DNA from: Perlabentimonas sp034003245
GTDB taxonomy: Bacteria; Bacteroidota; Bacteroidia; Bacteroidales; Tenuifilaceae
Direction of reading: 5' to 3'
Assembly (NCBI GenBank): GCA_034003245.1
Contig: JAVEYY010000024.1
Span: 1-64,000, forward strand
DNA length: 64,000 nt
A model generated the notes under the pieces. That model was not told the origin of the DNA. It made no database searches and was given only the letters and a program-made list of their open reading frames with translations. Made by a program: the position numbers and the translations under genes. Within the stretch, counting starts at the first letter, position 1. Every line of letters starts with the position of its first letter. This document shows positions 41,429 to 50,520 of the stretch, in pieces.

Positions 41429-41990
41429 CGAGCTGACCCCGTACCCCAACAACCCGAGGGTCATCACCGAGGAGGCGTTGGCCGACCTCTGCCAGTCCAT
41501 CGAGGAGGATCTATTGTATTTTGAAACTCGCCCCATCATCTGCTCCGACAGGACAGGAAAGTTGGTAATCGTAGCGGGAGAAAAACGCTACCTCGCCTCC
41601 ATCAGGCTGGGGAAGGATAAAGTTCCCGTTGCCGTTATTCCCGGATTGACAGAGGAGGATGAGAGGCGAATCCTAATCAAAGACAACGGCTCTTTCGGGA
41701 ACTGGGATTACGACATGCTCAAGGATCTCCACGCCCAGGGGTGGAGCTTCGAGTTTGCCAAAACCTGGGGGGCTAACATAGACCTATCGCACTTTGAGAG
41801 CGGGGGCAAGAGCATCGTCTCGGATGACTTCGAGCAGGCCGCCAACCTCACCTACGTTCACTACAACAACTACCGAATTCCCGTATCCGATGTGGAGGCC
41901 GCGAAGCTGAATGCCGCCATTGAGCGTTTCCTTGAGGAGAACGGCACGCTGATCGGCTTCATCAACCATATACTCCCCGACGATGAATAG
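41397..41990 (+). CDS. ParB-domain protein
   Basis: A 197-residue protein with an N-terminal ParB/sulfiredoxin domain: LTPYPNNPRVITEE, then IVAGEKRYLASIRLGKDKV with the GEKR core. The C-terminal part is unassigned (YDMLKDLHAQGWSFEFAKTWG). It overlaps the previous gene by 32 bases and the next ParB-methyltransferase gene by eight. Such proteins are common just upstream of terminase in phages. Confidence 0.8.
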   Translation: MKVQITYRELSELTPYPNNPRVITEEALADLCQSIEEDLLYFETRPIICSDRTGKLVIVAGEKRYLASIRLGKDKVPVAVIPGLTEEDERRILIKDNGSFGNWDYDMLKDLHAQGWSFEFAKTWGANIDLSHFESGGKSIVSDDFEQAANLTYVHYNNYRIPVSDVEAAKLNAAIERFLEENGTLIGFINHILPDDE

Positions 41991-43401
41991 GATTCTGGAC
42001 ATAAAGATCGCCAACATCAAGGGGGCATCCTACAACCCGAGGGCAATCAGCGAGGAGCGAATCGCTGCCCTGCAGAATAGCCTAAAAACCCTTGGGGTCA
42101 TCAAGCCCATCATCATTCGGGGGGAGGATGGTACGATCTTGGCCGGTCACCAGAGAACCAAGTCAGCCTCCCTCTTGGGGCATGAAACCATCAAGGGCTT
42201 CGTGCTCTCCAACGTGAACACCACGGATGAGGTTCGGTTCAACCAGCTGCACAACCTCTCAGAATGCGAGGTTTCCGATAGAGCCCCAAGGCTTAGGGTT
42301 AAAACCAAAACCCCAGTTGGGGAATTCTCCATCGTTAAGAACAAAGACATCACCATCATTTCTCCGGGGGAGAAAAACCAAGCGGTGAATCAGATCTCCA
42401 AGCTTATACTTCGGTACGGGCAGTTCGCCAATGCAGTCATCAACGAGAGGGGTGAGGTGATCATCTCCGCCGTTTACGCCAAGGCGGTTAAGCTCATGGG
42501 TCTTGACCTATGGGTTTACACCATTCCGAGAGATAAGGAGAAGGAGGCGATTCACTTCTTCGCGCAGGAGTATGGCAAATTCTCCTACGAGCACATTGAG
42601 AAGAAGACCTTCATTCAGAGCCTTGCCCAGAAGCATAGGCTCAGGGGTGAGAACCGATCCCACAGCACCCTGTACGAGAAGGTTGTTATCCCTTCACTGA
42701 CGAAGGAGTGCTTTGTGCTAGATTTCGGTGCAGGTCAACGAGATTACGCCAAGATGCTCACCCGGAAAGGGTACAACGTGCACACGCTAGAGTTCTTTCT
42801 ACGAAAGCCAGGTCAGGATGTCATCTGGATGGAGGAGATCGAGAGGGACTTTGCCCGCGTTGAGAAACACCTCGCCACCGTTGGCCAGTATGATGTTGTG
42901 GTCTGCGATAGCGTTTTAAACTCCGTCGATAGCCTTGAGGCTCAGGATGCTGTTCTGGCAACCCTTTCCGCACTGTGTAGAAGTGGTGGAAAAGTATTCT
43001 GGTCAGGAATACCCTTAAAGTTCAAGCGACAGCATATCGACCGCAAGAACACCTTTGACGCCAAGGAGGCTTCCGCCTTCCTGGATGATAACGGGTTCAC
43101 AGGAAACTATCGCTACGGTGAATGGTACTTCCAGAAGTATCACACCCGGGCGCAGGTGGAAGAGTTGAATCGGAAGTACATTTCTAGCTCATTTGTACTT
43201 TTCGACAGGGGTATAGTTTCAAAAGGGGGTGAACTATACGGTTCTTCATACCAAGTGGCATCTACAAACAGCAAGCAGCTGACCGAGGAGCAGTATGAGA
43301 ATGCACTGCGGTTTGAATTCTCTTTACCACTACCTGCCGGAGCTAGGCATGCCTATGCTGATCGGGTTATTGGGGCTTATCGAAAAAGTAAAAATTTCTA
43401 A
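41983..43401 (+). CDS. ParB-domain protein fused to a SAM-dependent methyltransferase
   Basis: A 472-residue protein. N-terminal ParB domain (about 1-95: GASYNPRAISEERIAALQN, then TILAGHQRTKSA). A middle linker (about 100-225), then a class I methyltransferase with motif I VLDFGAGQRDYAK (about 245) and a later VVVCDSVLNSV segment (about 305). The fusion suggests a DNA-modifying enzyme or regulator. Complete, no frameshift. Confidence 0.8.
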   Translation: MNRILDIKIANIKGASYNPRAISEERIAALQNSLKTLGVIKPIIIRGEDGTILAGHQRTKSASLLGHETIKGFVLSNVNTTDEVRFNQLHNLSECEVSDRAPRLRVKTKTPVGEFSIVKNKDITIISPGEKNQAVNQISKLILRYGQFANAVINERGEVIISAVYAKAVKLMGLDLWVYTIPRDKEKEAIHFFAQEYGKFSYEHIEKKTFIQSLAQKHRLRGENRSHSTLYEKVVIPSLTKECFVLDFGAGQRDYAKMLTRKGYNVHTLEFFLRKPGQDVIWMEEIERDFARVEKHLATVGQYDVVVCDSVLNSVDSLEAQDAVLATLSALCRSGGKVFWSGIPLKFKRQHIDRKNTFDAKEASAFLDDNGFTGNYRYGEWYFQKYHTRAQVEELNRKYISSSFVLFDRGIVSKGGELYGSSYQVASTNSKQLTEEQYENALRFEFSLPLPAGARHAYADRVIGAYRKSKNF

Positions 43402-43421
43402 TTGACAAAACAACTTGACAA

Positions 43422-43922
43422 ATGGCTAGGAGAAGTAAGGGTGAACGGGAAAGGGATCTAAACCTCATTGCTGAGCTTTACACCAAGGGAAGATCTTACA
43501 GGGAAATAGCCTTTGAGGTTAACCAGCGGAATGGTAGCAGCATAACCTACCAGACTGTTTCCAACGAGGTCAAGAGGCTCTTGGCAGAGTGGAAGGAAAC
43601 CCGTGAGGACATTATAGATCACCAGAAATTTATTGAGCTGGAGAAGATTGACCGCTTGGAGAGAACCTACTGGGATGGCTACGAGAAATCGTGCCAGCCT
43701 GTCAAGAAGTCTTCCACCAAGAAGAAGGGATCTGTTCAAGGGGTGAACGACATCGAGACCGTTGGCACGGAGGAAACCCGTGTTGGTGACCCCCGGTTCC
43801 TGGATGGGGTTAAGTGGTGCATCGAGCAACGCTGCAAGATCTTTGGAATTAACGCGCCCCAGAAGTTTGACGTGGAGACCAACCTGTTTCAACAGCTAAT
43901 GCAATCGGCAACAAGTGAGTGA
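43422..43922 (+). CDS. terS: Terminase small subunit
   Basis: A 166-residue protein. The N-terminal HTH (RDLNLIAELYTKGRSYREIA) binds the packaging site; the middle is a coiled coil. Position before the large subunit, with TGA overlap, supports it. Call is by position plus HTH. Confidence 0.7.
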   Translation: MARRSKGERERDLNLIAELYTKGRSYREIAFEVNQRNGSSITYQTVSNEVKRLLAEWKETREDIIDHQKFIELEKIDRLERTYWDGYEKSCQPVKKSSTKKKGSVQGVNDIETVGTEETRVGDPRFLDGVKWCIEQRCKIFGINAPQKFDVETNLFQQLMQSATSE

Positions 43923-45421
43923 TCAATCGACAGCACATAGACCTTTTCAAATTGTGGCAGGCGGACTGGAACAAGTTCACCCGTGATGTTCTTAGGGTCA
44001 ATCTCGATCCTGAGCAGCAGGCCATTCTTTCCGCAGTGCAAAACAACCCAAGGGTATCGGTAACATCGGGAACGGCGAGGGGAAAGGATTTCGTGGCGGC
44101 GGTGGCTGCCGTTTGCTTTTTGTACCTGACCCCCAAATGGAACAGATTCGGTGAGCTGATTGAGAACACCAAGGTAGCCATGACCGCCCCCACCGATAGA
44201 CAGGTGGGGAATATCATGTACCCAGAGGTGTCGAGGATTTTCAGGAGGGCAAAGGTTCTACCCGGCCGCTTGGTGGGCTACGACATTCGCACAAGCCACG
44301 AGGAGTGGTTCTTAACGGGCTTCAAGGCGAACAAGGATAACCAGGAGGCATGGTCGGGCTTTCACGCTGCAAACACTATGTTCATCGTAACGGAGGCATC
44401 AGGTATTGAGGAGATAATCTTCAACGCCATCGAAGGGAACCTACAGGGAAACTCAAGAATCCTGATCGTATTCAACCCCAACTCAACCACAGGCTATGCA
44501 GCCAGATCTCAGAAAACGCCACGGTGGGAAAAGTTCAGGCTTGACAGCTTAACCTCCCCCAATGTTAAAGCAAGATCAGTTGTTATTCCTGGTCAGGTTG
44601 ACTACGAATGGGTAAAGGATAAGGTGGGCCACTGGTGCACCCCCATTGACCCCAAGAATGCGGATGAGGTGGAGGGTGATTTCCAGTTTGAGGAGGCTTG
44701 GTACCGGCCAAACGATTTGTTTAGGGTTAAAGTCCGAGGTATGTTTCCCAAGGTGTCTCAGGATGCTCTTATACCCTTGGAATGGGTGGAAGCAGCCCAA
44801 AGAAGGTGGCACGAAAGGAAACGAAAGGAAGGAACATTGCTTCGACTCGGGGTTGATGTGGCAGGCATGGGCAGGGATGAAACCATATTTTGCCATCGCT
44901 ACGATAACTACGTAACCAGCTTTGAGTCGGTGGGAACGGTGGGCAAGGCGGATCACATGAGGGTGGCAGGTGAGATTACACACCACCTCAAGGGAGGATC
45001 GAACAAGGCTTTCATTGATACCATTGGTGAGGGTGCAGGTGTGTACTCGAGGCTTGAGGAGCTGGAGTTTGCCAATGCTTTCTCCTGTAAGTTCTCCGAA
45101 GGGGCTGAGGGGTTATGCGACATCACGGGGGTTTACAAGTTCGCCAACATGAGAGCCTACCTGTTCTGGTGCGTTCGTGATTGGCTCAACCCAGCGAACA
45201 AAATGGAACCTTGTCTGCCCCCCTGCGATCAGATCCTCGAGGAGGCCACCGAGATTAAGTGGAAGTTTCAAAGTAACGGTTCAATCATCATCGAGCCCAA
45301 GGAGGACATCAAGAAGCGGTTGAAGCGTTCGCCTGATTATTTTGACTCTTTAGCCAATACTTTCTATCCGCACGATCAGCACCAAAATCAGAGTCAAGAT
45401 TTAAGCGGAATCTTTTTTTAG
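43919..45421 (+). CDS. terL: Terminase large subunit
   Basis: A 500-residue packaging ATPase/nuclease starting with GTG at 43919 (overlap with the small-subunit stop). A Walker A-like SGTARGKDF near residue 50, LIVFNPNSTTGYAARS, and a nuclease-like LRLGVDVAGMGRDET with Asp residues, then AFIDTIGEGAGVY. These match siphovirus terminases. Confidence 0.9.
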   Translation: MINRQHIDLFKLWQADWNKFTRDVLRVNLDPEQQAILSAVQNNPRVSVTSGTARGKDFVAAVAAVCFLYLTPKWNRFGELIENTKVAMTAPTDRQVGNIMYPEVSRIFRRAKVLPGRLVGYDIRTSHEEWFLTGFKANKDNQEAWSGFHAANTMFIVTEASGIEEIIFNAIEGNLQGNSRILIVFNPNSTTGYAARSQKTPRWEKFRLDSLTSPNVKARSVVIPGQVDYEWVKDKVGHWCTPIDPKNADEVEGDFQFEEAWYRPNDLFRVKVRGMFPKVSQDALIPLEWVEAAQRRWHERKRKEGTLLRLGVDVAGMGRDETIFCHRYDNYVTSFESVGTVGKADHMRVAGEITHHLKGGSNKAFIDTIGEGAGVYSRLEELEFANAFSCKFSEGAEGLCDITGVYKFANMRAYLFWCVRDWLNPANKMEPCLPPCDQILEEATEIKWKFQSNGSIIIEPKEDIKKRLKRSPDYFDSLANTFYPHDQHQNQSQDLSGIFF

Positions 45422-45786
45422 ATTTTATAATGGGTAAGTTGGTGATCATTTTTCAGCGTGTGAAATTCATCCGCCGATATGCTTGCGTAACATTTTCCTG
45501 CATCACTATATATCTCAATTTCCGAATTGTCAAAGTAACGCCATAATGCCCTACCAAGCCAATTAATTCTTTGAGGAACTTTTCTTTGAGTAATCCTAAC
45601 CTTCCAAGTATTCTGATTTAGCCAAGAAATATCATCGTCCCTAAGGATTGGTGTTATGTTCAATCCAATCTTTTCCATTTGGCATTTGCCTGCAGCGAGG
45701 TCAAGCAAGCACCTAGAATTTTCAGGGATTCTTCTCTTTTTGCTCACAGTTAAACAAAGATGATAATGTAATGATACATATTGCAT
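45418..45786 (-). CDS. Antisense accessory gene inside the structural module
   Basis: A 122-residue frame on the opposite strand, with four bases overlapping terL. A CATCTTTG-like -7 box lies on the minus strand near 45757-45765, which would favour the internal GTG start at 45747 (VSKKRRIPEN). No family recognised. Such lone minus-strand genes among structural genes are typical of lysogen-expressed morons. Confidence 0.5.
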   Translation of the reverse strand: MQYVSLHYHLCLTVSKKRRIPENSRCLLDLAAGKCQMEKIGLNITPILRDDDISWLNQNTWKVRITQRKVPQRINWLGRALWRYFDNSEIEIYSDAGKCYASISADEFHTLKNDHQLTHYKI

Positions 45787-45828
45787 TGCTGCCTGTAATA
45801 TACGGATTATTTTGTAGAAAAAATTGCA

Positions 45829-47292
45829 ATGGACATCAAAGAACTACTGAGAGGCAAGCCAGAGGATGTGTACAAGAGCCTTTCAACGAAAGCAGAGGCT
45901 AAAATTCCGTATGAGGACATTAAGAAGCAGCTCGACCCAAAGGAGCACGATGTCTTTGATGTTGTAAAGCGTCCCATGAAGACCGTTAAGCGTCCAAGCG
46001 GTCGAAAGGATTCTACAGGTAAGGATGTTTTAACCGAAAGTAAGCAGGAGGTCAATCGAATTGGCATTCCCTTTCAGCGCATCATTGTGAACCGTGCAGT
46101 CGGGTTTCTTTTAGGGAATTCGGTTAAGCTTAAAAACTATGCCGAAAAGGATACCCAAAAGAGGTTGTCGGAGATGATTCAGAAAACATGGGATGACAAC
46201 AAGCTGGATTACTTCAATCGCAAGTTGGCAAGGAAAGTATTCTCCGAGTGCGAAGTCGCTGAGCTATGGTACCTCATAGAGGAGAAAGGTTCATTCTGGC
46301 AGAATGTGTGGCAGAAGATTAAGGCTGCTGTGAATGGTTCTGCAGGGAAGTACCGCTTGCGTGTTAAGATGCTCTCCCAATCGAGCGGGGATAAACTTTA
46401 CCCTTACTACGACGAAACGGGTGATATGGTAGCCTTCTCACGGGAGTACCAGGTGACAGAAGAGGGCAAGAAAATCACACGATTTGATGTTTATACTGCT
46501 GATTACCGTATGAAGTTAGTAAAGAGGGATACTGGATGGGAATTAGAAAAATCAGAGGCTAACCCATTCAAAAAAATTCCTGTTATATATTACAAGCAGG
46601 ACGAACCCGAGTGGTACTTGGTGCAGTCCATGATCGATAGGTTTGAGACCCTTATTTCTAACTTTGGCGACACCAACGACTACTTCGGTTCACCAATGAT
46701 TTTTACCCGAGGCAAGATTAATGGATTCTCTGAAAAGGGTGAGCAGGGAAAAGTACTACAAGGCGATAAGGATGCCCAAGCGGAGTACCTCTCATGGGAT
46801 AGCGCACCTGAGGCTATTAAGCTGGAGGTTGAAACTTTGAAGGAGCTAATCTACTCAATGACCCAAACGCCTGACATTACTTTTTCACAAATGAAGAGCT
46901 TAGGAAACCTCTCAGGGGTCGCATTGAAACTACTCTTTATGGATGCTCACCTAAAGGTTGAAAACCATATTGAGCTGTTCGGTGAAATGTTTCAACGTAG
47001 AATTAACCTCATAAAGCAGGTGATGGGAAATGTGGTGGATGTTTCCTTGGCACAGGATGTTGAACTGTTGGATGTAGAACCTGTGTTCACTCCTTACATG
47101 CCAAGGAATGTTAAGGAGGATATTGAGATGCTGGTTCAGGCAACAAACAAACCCGTGCTTTCGGTTAAAACAGCGCTAGAGCACAACCCGCTGGCAAGCG
47201 ACCCAGAGACAGAACTAGCACTTATTGAAGAGGAGGCAAAGGCTGATTTAGAAATCCGACAAATGGAATTGGGGGCAACGTTTAACATTTAG
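45829..47292 (+). CDS. Portal protein, SPP1 gp6 type
   Basis: A 487-residue protein that forms the DNA entry ring of the head. The family pattern: ESKQEVNRIGIPFQRIIVNR near residue 68, a clip region with two turns, YLVQSMIDRFETLISNFGDT and SGVALKLLFMDAH. Position between terminase and the MuF gene confirms it. Confidence 0.9.
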   Translation: MDIKELLRGKPEDVYKSLSTKAEAKIPYEDIKKQLDPKEHDVFDVVKRPMKTVKRPSGRKDSTGKDVLTESKQEVNRIGIPFQRIIVNRAVGFLLGNSVKLKNYAEKDTQKRLSEMIQKTWDDNKLDYFNRKLARKVFSECEVAELWYLIEEKGSFWQNVWQKIKAAVNGSAGKYRLRVKMLSQSSGDKLYPYYDETGDMVAFSREYQVTEEGKKITRFDVYTADYRMKLVKRDTGWELEKSEANPFKKIPVIYYKQDEPEWYLVQSMIDRFETLISNFGDTNDYFGSPMIFTRGKINGFSEKGEQGKVLQGDKDAQAEYLSWDSAPEAIKLEVETLKELIYSMTQTPDITFSQMKSLGNLSGVALKLLFMDAHLKVENHIELFGEMFQRRINLIKQVMGNVVDVSLAQDVELLDVEPVFTPYMPRNVKEDIEMLVQATNKPVLSVKTALEHNPLASDPETELALIEEEAKADLEIRQMELGATFNI

Positions 47293-47294
47293 GT

Positions 47295-48827
47295 ATGACA
47301 TTTCAGGACCAGCAAATACTTCAAAAGATACTTGCTCAAGACGTTGCCATTGGTAGCGTCTTTAGCCTTTTTATTCGGCAGGTTACCCCTTTGCTTGAGC
47401 GGTACAACTATGGCAGCAAGGAATTGTGGGTGAAGAATGGGTTGGTGGAGCAGCGCATTGATCGGGAAGTGGAAAGGCTTAGTGAGAATCTTAAAAATGT
47501 GGTTGTTGGCAATCAGAAGTGGGCGTGGAATTTGGCCAACGCTAAAAACGATAATCTTGTTGAGCGTTACATCAAGGGTTTGGCGTTGCCCGGGGTGGAA
47601 GGTCTTTTTGCCGCAAACCTCAGAGCCTTAGACCAGTTTATCAACCGCAAAACGAACGGGTTAAACGTATCAGAAAATATATGGCGAACCTCAAAGCAGG
47701 CTAAGACTCAACTTGAATACTACTTACAGAGTGGTATTGCGGAAGGTAGAAGTGCCGCCACCATCTCTAGGGATATTCGTCAATTACTCGATGATCCCGA
47801 TACGCTATTTAGAAGGGTCAGGGATAAGAACGGCAACCTTGTTCCCAGCAAGCCGATGAAGGGTTACAACCCTGGGCAGGGGCGGTATCGCTCTGCCTAC
47901 AAAAATGCTTTGCGGCTTTCAGCAACCGAGATCAACATGGCCTACCGCTCCTCAGACCATGAGCGCTGGCAGGGGCTTGACTTCGTTGTCGGGATTGAGA
48001 TTAAGCTAAGCACCGCGCACCCCAGGGAGGATATCTGCGACCACATGAAGGGGCGATACCCCAAGGATTTCAAGTTTACGGGTTGGCATCCATTCTGCAT
48101 CTGCTTTGCCGTTCCTATTCTTATGCCTCAGGAGGATTTCATGAATTACATCGAAGGTGATGACGATACCAGAATGGCAATTTTTCAGAGGAACAGGGTT
48201 CAGAGCATTCCGTACTCAGCCAATCAGTACCTTGATAAGCATCAGCAATCCATTGATGGATGGAAGAAGCCACCAATATGGGTGAAGGATAATTTTGTTG
48301 GGGATAAAATTGGCAATGGCCTTAAAGTAAATATTCCTAATATTAGGTCAAAAATAGTAGGTAAACAGCTAGTAATTTTCAGCGGAAGTCTTGAGGAATT
48401 CGCTAATAAAATATTTTCCACTTTAAGAACAACAAATGAGGTAACCAAAGTAGGTACGCTAGATAAAATAATAGTTGCAGATTTAGCAATAAAAGATTTT
48501 GTCACTAAAACTAATGAGGTTTTCATTTCAGATAAAAAAATATTGAAATATAAGGATCATCCCAAAGATACCAAAGGGGCAGTATTAGATGTAAATTCTA
48601 TAGAAGAGATCAAAAGAGCAATTAACTCACCTTTATATATTTACGAAGACTTAAAGTCGAAAGCTATAATTTATATTTATGTGACAGATTATAAAGATAA
48701 ATATCTTAAAGTAGTTATTCATCCAAACTACAATTTATCAGGGAATTATATAAATCTTATAAAGTCAATCGGAGTTGTAGACAAAGATAAGATGAGCAAT
48801 GCAAAACAATATAGAAGAATAAAATAA
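47295..48827 (+). CDS. MuF/SPP1 gp7-type head protein with a C-terminal toxin-like domain
   Basis: A 510-residue protein. The N-terminal half (about 1-290) is a minor head protein with the MuF-like RLSATEINMAYRSSDHERW, KLSTAHPREDICDHMKGRYP and GWHPFCICFAVP motifs. The last about 150 residues (from about 355) are AT-rich and read like a PBECR (barnase/EndoU/colicin/RelE-like) nuclease: EVFISDKKILKYKDHPKDT, then SPLYIYEDLKSKAIIYIYV. This head-protein/toxin fusion is a known polymorphic-toxin type of temperate phages. No immunity gene follows. Confidence 0.75.
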   Translation: MTFQDQQILQKILAQDVAIGSVFSLFIRQVTPLLERYNYGSKELWVKNGLVEQRIDREVERLSENLKNVVVGNQKWAWNLANAKNDNLVERYIKGLALPGVEGLFAANLRALDQFINRKTNGLNVSENIWRTSKQAKTQLEYYLQSGIAEGRSAATISRDIRQLLDDPDTLFRRVRDKNGNLVPSKPMKGYNPGQGRYRSAYKNALRLSATEINMAYRSSDHERWQGLDFVVGIEIKLSTAHPREDICDHMKGRYPKDFKFTGWHPFCICFAVPILMPQEDFMNYIEGDDDTRMAIFQRNRVQSIPYSANQYLDKHQQSIDGWKKPPIWVKDNFVGDKIGNGLKVNIPNIRSKIVGKQLVIFSGSLEEFANKIFSTLRTTNEVTKVGTLDKIIVADLAIKDFVTKTNEVFISDKKILKYKDHPKDTKGAVLDVNSIEEIKRAINSPLYIYEDLKSKAIIYIYVTDYKDKYLKVVIHPNYNLSGNYINLIKSIGVVDKDKMSNAKQYRRIK

Positions 48828-48828
48828 T

Positions 48829-48853
48829 AAAGCCACTCCTTAAAAGTGGCTTT
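48829..48853. terminator. Terminator after the MuF gene
   Basis: AAAGCCACT and AGTGGCTTT flank a seven-base loop, with Ts on both strands. It would end either the head-gene transcript or an opposite-strand tRNA transcript. Confidence 0.65.
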
Positions 48854-48856
48854 ATA

Positions 48857-48933
48857 AAACAGGGAGAGACTCGAACTCTCGATATCAAGCCCATTACTGG
48901 GGTTGCTCGCTCCCAACTGCGACCATCCTGTCA
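48857..48933 (-). other. tRNA-like relic
   Basis: On the minus strand a T arm GAGAG-TTCGAGT-CTCTC, a D arm TCGC-AGTTGGGA-GCGA, and an acceptor pairing GACAGG with CCTGTT can be drawn. The anticodon loop CAGTAAT lacks the T before the anticodon, and the gap between acceptor and D stem is four bases instead of two. It is therefore degenerate, or a tRNA-derived sequence, not a confident functional tRNA. Confidence 0.35.
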
Positions 48934-48975
48934 TTGCAAATATACAACAAGTATACAACAAAAGTCAAATTTCTA

Positions 48976-49164
48976 ATGAAAAAATATTCTCACACTTTTC
49001 AAACTAGGTATCAAATTTTGACACCTAAAGTAACACCTAACCCAAACCTAAAGTACAACCTAAACCATAACCTAAAGTACAACCATTAATTAAACTAAAC
49101 TAAACTAAATATATTCCCCCTTCCCCCTTAAAGAAGAAAATATAAATCTCACACTTTTCAAACT
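48976..49164. repeat. Decayed second copy of the replication-gene iteron region, bracketed by an 18-bp direct repeat
   Basis: Bases 49001-49125 align collinearly with 31618-31742: AAACTAGGTAT, then ACCTAA at 49023, 49035, 49046, 49058 and 49070, the decayed ACCATT at 49082, and the same AATTAAACTAAA run and C-rich block. One single-base gap makes the third spacing 11. TCTCACACTTTTCAAACT stands at 48988-49005 and 49147-49164. A 37-codon frame from 48976 still reads TRYQILTPKVTPN, like TRYEILPPNGIPN of the replication protein. The remainder of the gap 48,934-49,250 holds nothing else. Confidence 0.75.
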
Positions 49165-49250
49165 GTGATAGACTAAACAGCCATTTACTTTCCTATCCCT
49201 TTGCAACCCTGTATTTTGGCTTACTGATAACAGTAACCAAAACACTACCC

Positions 49251-49907
49251 ATGAAAGAGAAAATTTTACAATTCTTGAAAACCAAGCTAGCAGGGGTTCA
49301 GGAATCTTACCTAGCTGGGGTTGCTGAGCAATACAGCAAAACCATCACTGAGGAGGCTCAGATTGAAACCGTGTTTTCCGACGGGGTCATCGATGCCATC
49401 AAATTCTCTGCAACTCAAGTCCAAGCAGAGGGCGACCGAAGGGCTAACGATGCTGTGAGAACAGCCGTGGAGAACTTCAGGAAGAAGCACAACCTTGACG
49501 AGAATGGCAAACCCATTCAGCAGCAGCAAAAACAAACCGATCCTAATGAACCCGATTGGTTTAAAGCCTATCGAGAGAAGCAGGAGCAGGAAACCGCTGC
49601 GCTTCGTCAAAAGTTGGAAGGGTACGAAAAGAAGGAAACCATTTCTGCACTTACCTCCAAGGTTAAGGCGAAGCTGGCCGAGAAGAAGGTGCCCGAATCA
49701 TTCTTAAAGGGTCGCAATCTGGAGGTGGAGAGCGAGGAGCAGATCGACACGCTGGTTACTCAAATCGAGGGTGATTACACCACCTTCCATCAGGATTTGG
49801 TGAACCAGGGAGTAGTGATTGAGAAGCCATCTGGAGGAGGTGGCGATGAGGGTAAGTCGAACATTGACGACTACCTCGCTGAGAAATTTCCTGAATCTAA
49901 AAACTAA
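49251..49907 (+). CDS. Head scaffolding-like protein
   Basis: A 218-residue, highly charged coiled-coil protein (central KAYREKQEQETAALRQKLEG) with an acidic C-terminus. Position between the MuF gene and capsid genes fits a scaffold that is removed before packaging. Confidence 0.6.
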   Translation: MKEKILQFLKTKLAGVQESYLAGVAEQYSKTITEEAQIETVFSDGVIDAIKFSATQVQAEGDRRANDAVRTAVENFRKKHNLDENGKPIQQQQKQTDPNEPDWFKAYREKQEQETAALRQKLEGYEKKETISALTSKVKAKLAEKKVPESFLKGRNLEVESEEQIDTLVTQIEGDYTTFHQDLVNQGVVIEKPSGGGGDEGKSNIDDYLAEKFPESKN

Positions 49908-49913
49908 ACAACT

Positions 49914-50501
49914 ATGTACGTAACTAGTTCACAAGACTCTGAACGTCCCCTAATGCTCGAGAAGGTATTGGAGGACATCCCAGGCGGGGGAACGGTGGAG
50001 AAGGACGACTTTAAGACCACCACTTCAGTGATGAAGGAGGGGGCAGTCCTTGGAAAGGATTCCAACGGGATCTACCACCCTGTAAAAACCGCCGAGCTTC
50101 ATGCTGAGGCTGCAGTTGATGCAACGACCTACCAGGTGAAGAAGAACCATGAGTTCAAGGTGGGTGATTTCATTATGGATGCTGGCAAGACCAGCAAGGC
50201 GTATGCGATCACCGCCATTAACACCGCTGAGGCGGATTATGACACCATCACCGTGGGCACTTCCCTTGGGAAGGTTTTACCCGCTGGTACCGTTATGGTG
50301 CAAGCTGCTGCACAGGCAACCGCTCTTGCGGGTGGTTCCTACAAGTACTCACCCGAGGGTATTGCGCTCAACTCCGTTGACCTTACCCTTGCAAACCAGG
50401 GATGCGGGATTTTGGTTCGAGGAACCGTTATTCAGTCCTTGCTACCATACCCTGTGGATTCCAGCATCAAGGCTCTTTTGCCACTAATCCGTTTCGTGTA
50501 A
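49914..50501 (+). CDS. Head decoration-like protein
   Basis: A 195-residue beta-rich protein. The central KNHEFKVGDFIMDAGKTSKA segment and the ALAGGSYKYSPEGIALNS end resemble capsid decoration or fibre proteins. It lies directly before the capsid gene. Confidence 0.6.
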   Translation: MYVTSSQDSERPLMLEKVLEDIPGGGTVEKDDFKTTTSVMKEGAVLGKDSNGIYHPVKTAELHAEAAVDATTYQVKKNHEFKVGDFIMDAGKTSKAYAITAINTAEADYDTITVGTSLGKVLPAGTVMVQAAAQATALAGGSYKYSPEGIALNSVDLTLANQGCGILVRGTVIQSLLPYPVDSSIKALLPLIRFV

Positions 50502-50520
50502 TCTACTAATCATTTAAGCA

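Noticed and set aside
44576..44986. 136-residue minus-strand frame inside terL
   Set aside because: Antisense of the terminase gene; no independent support.
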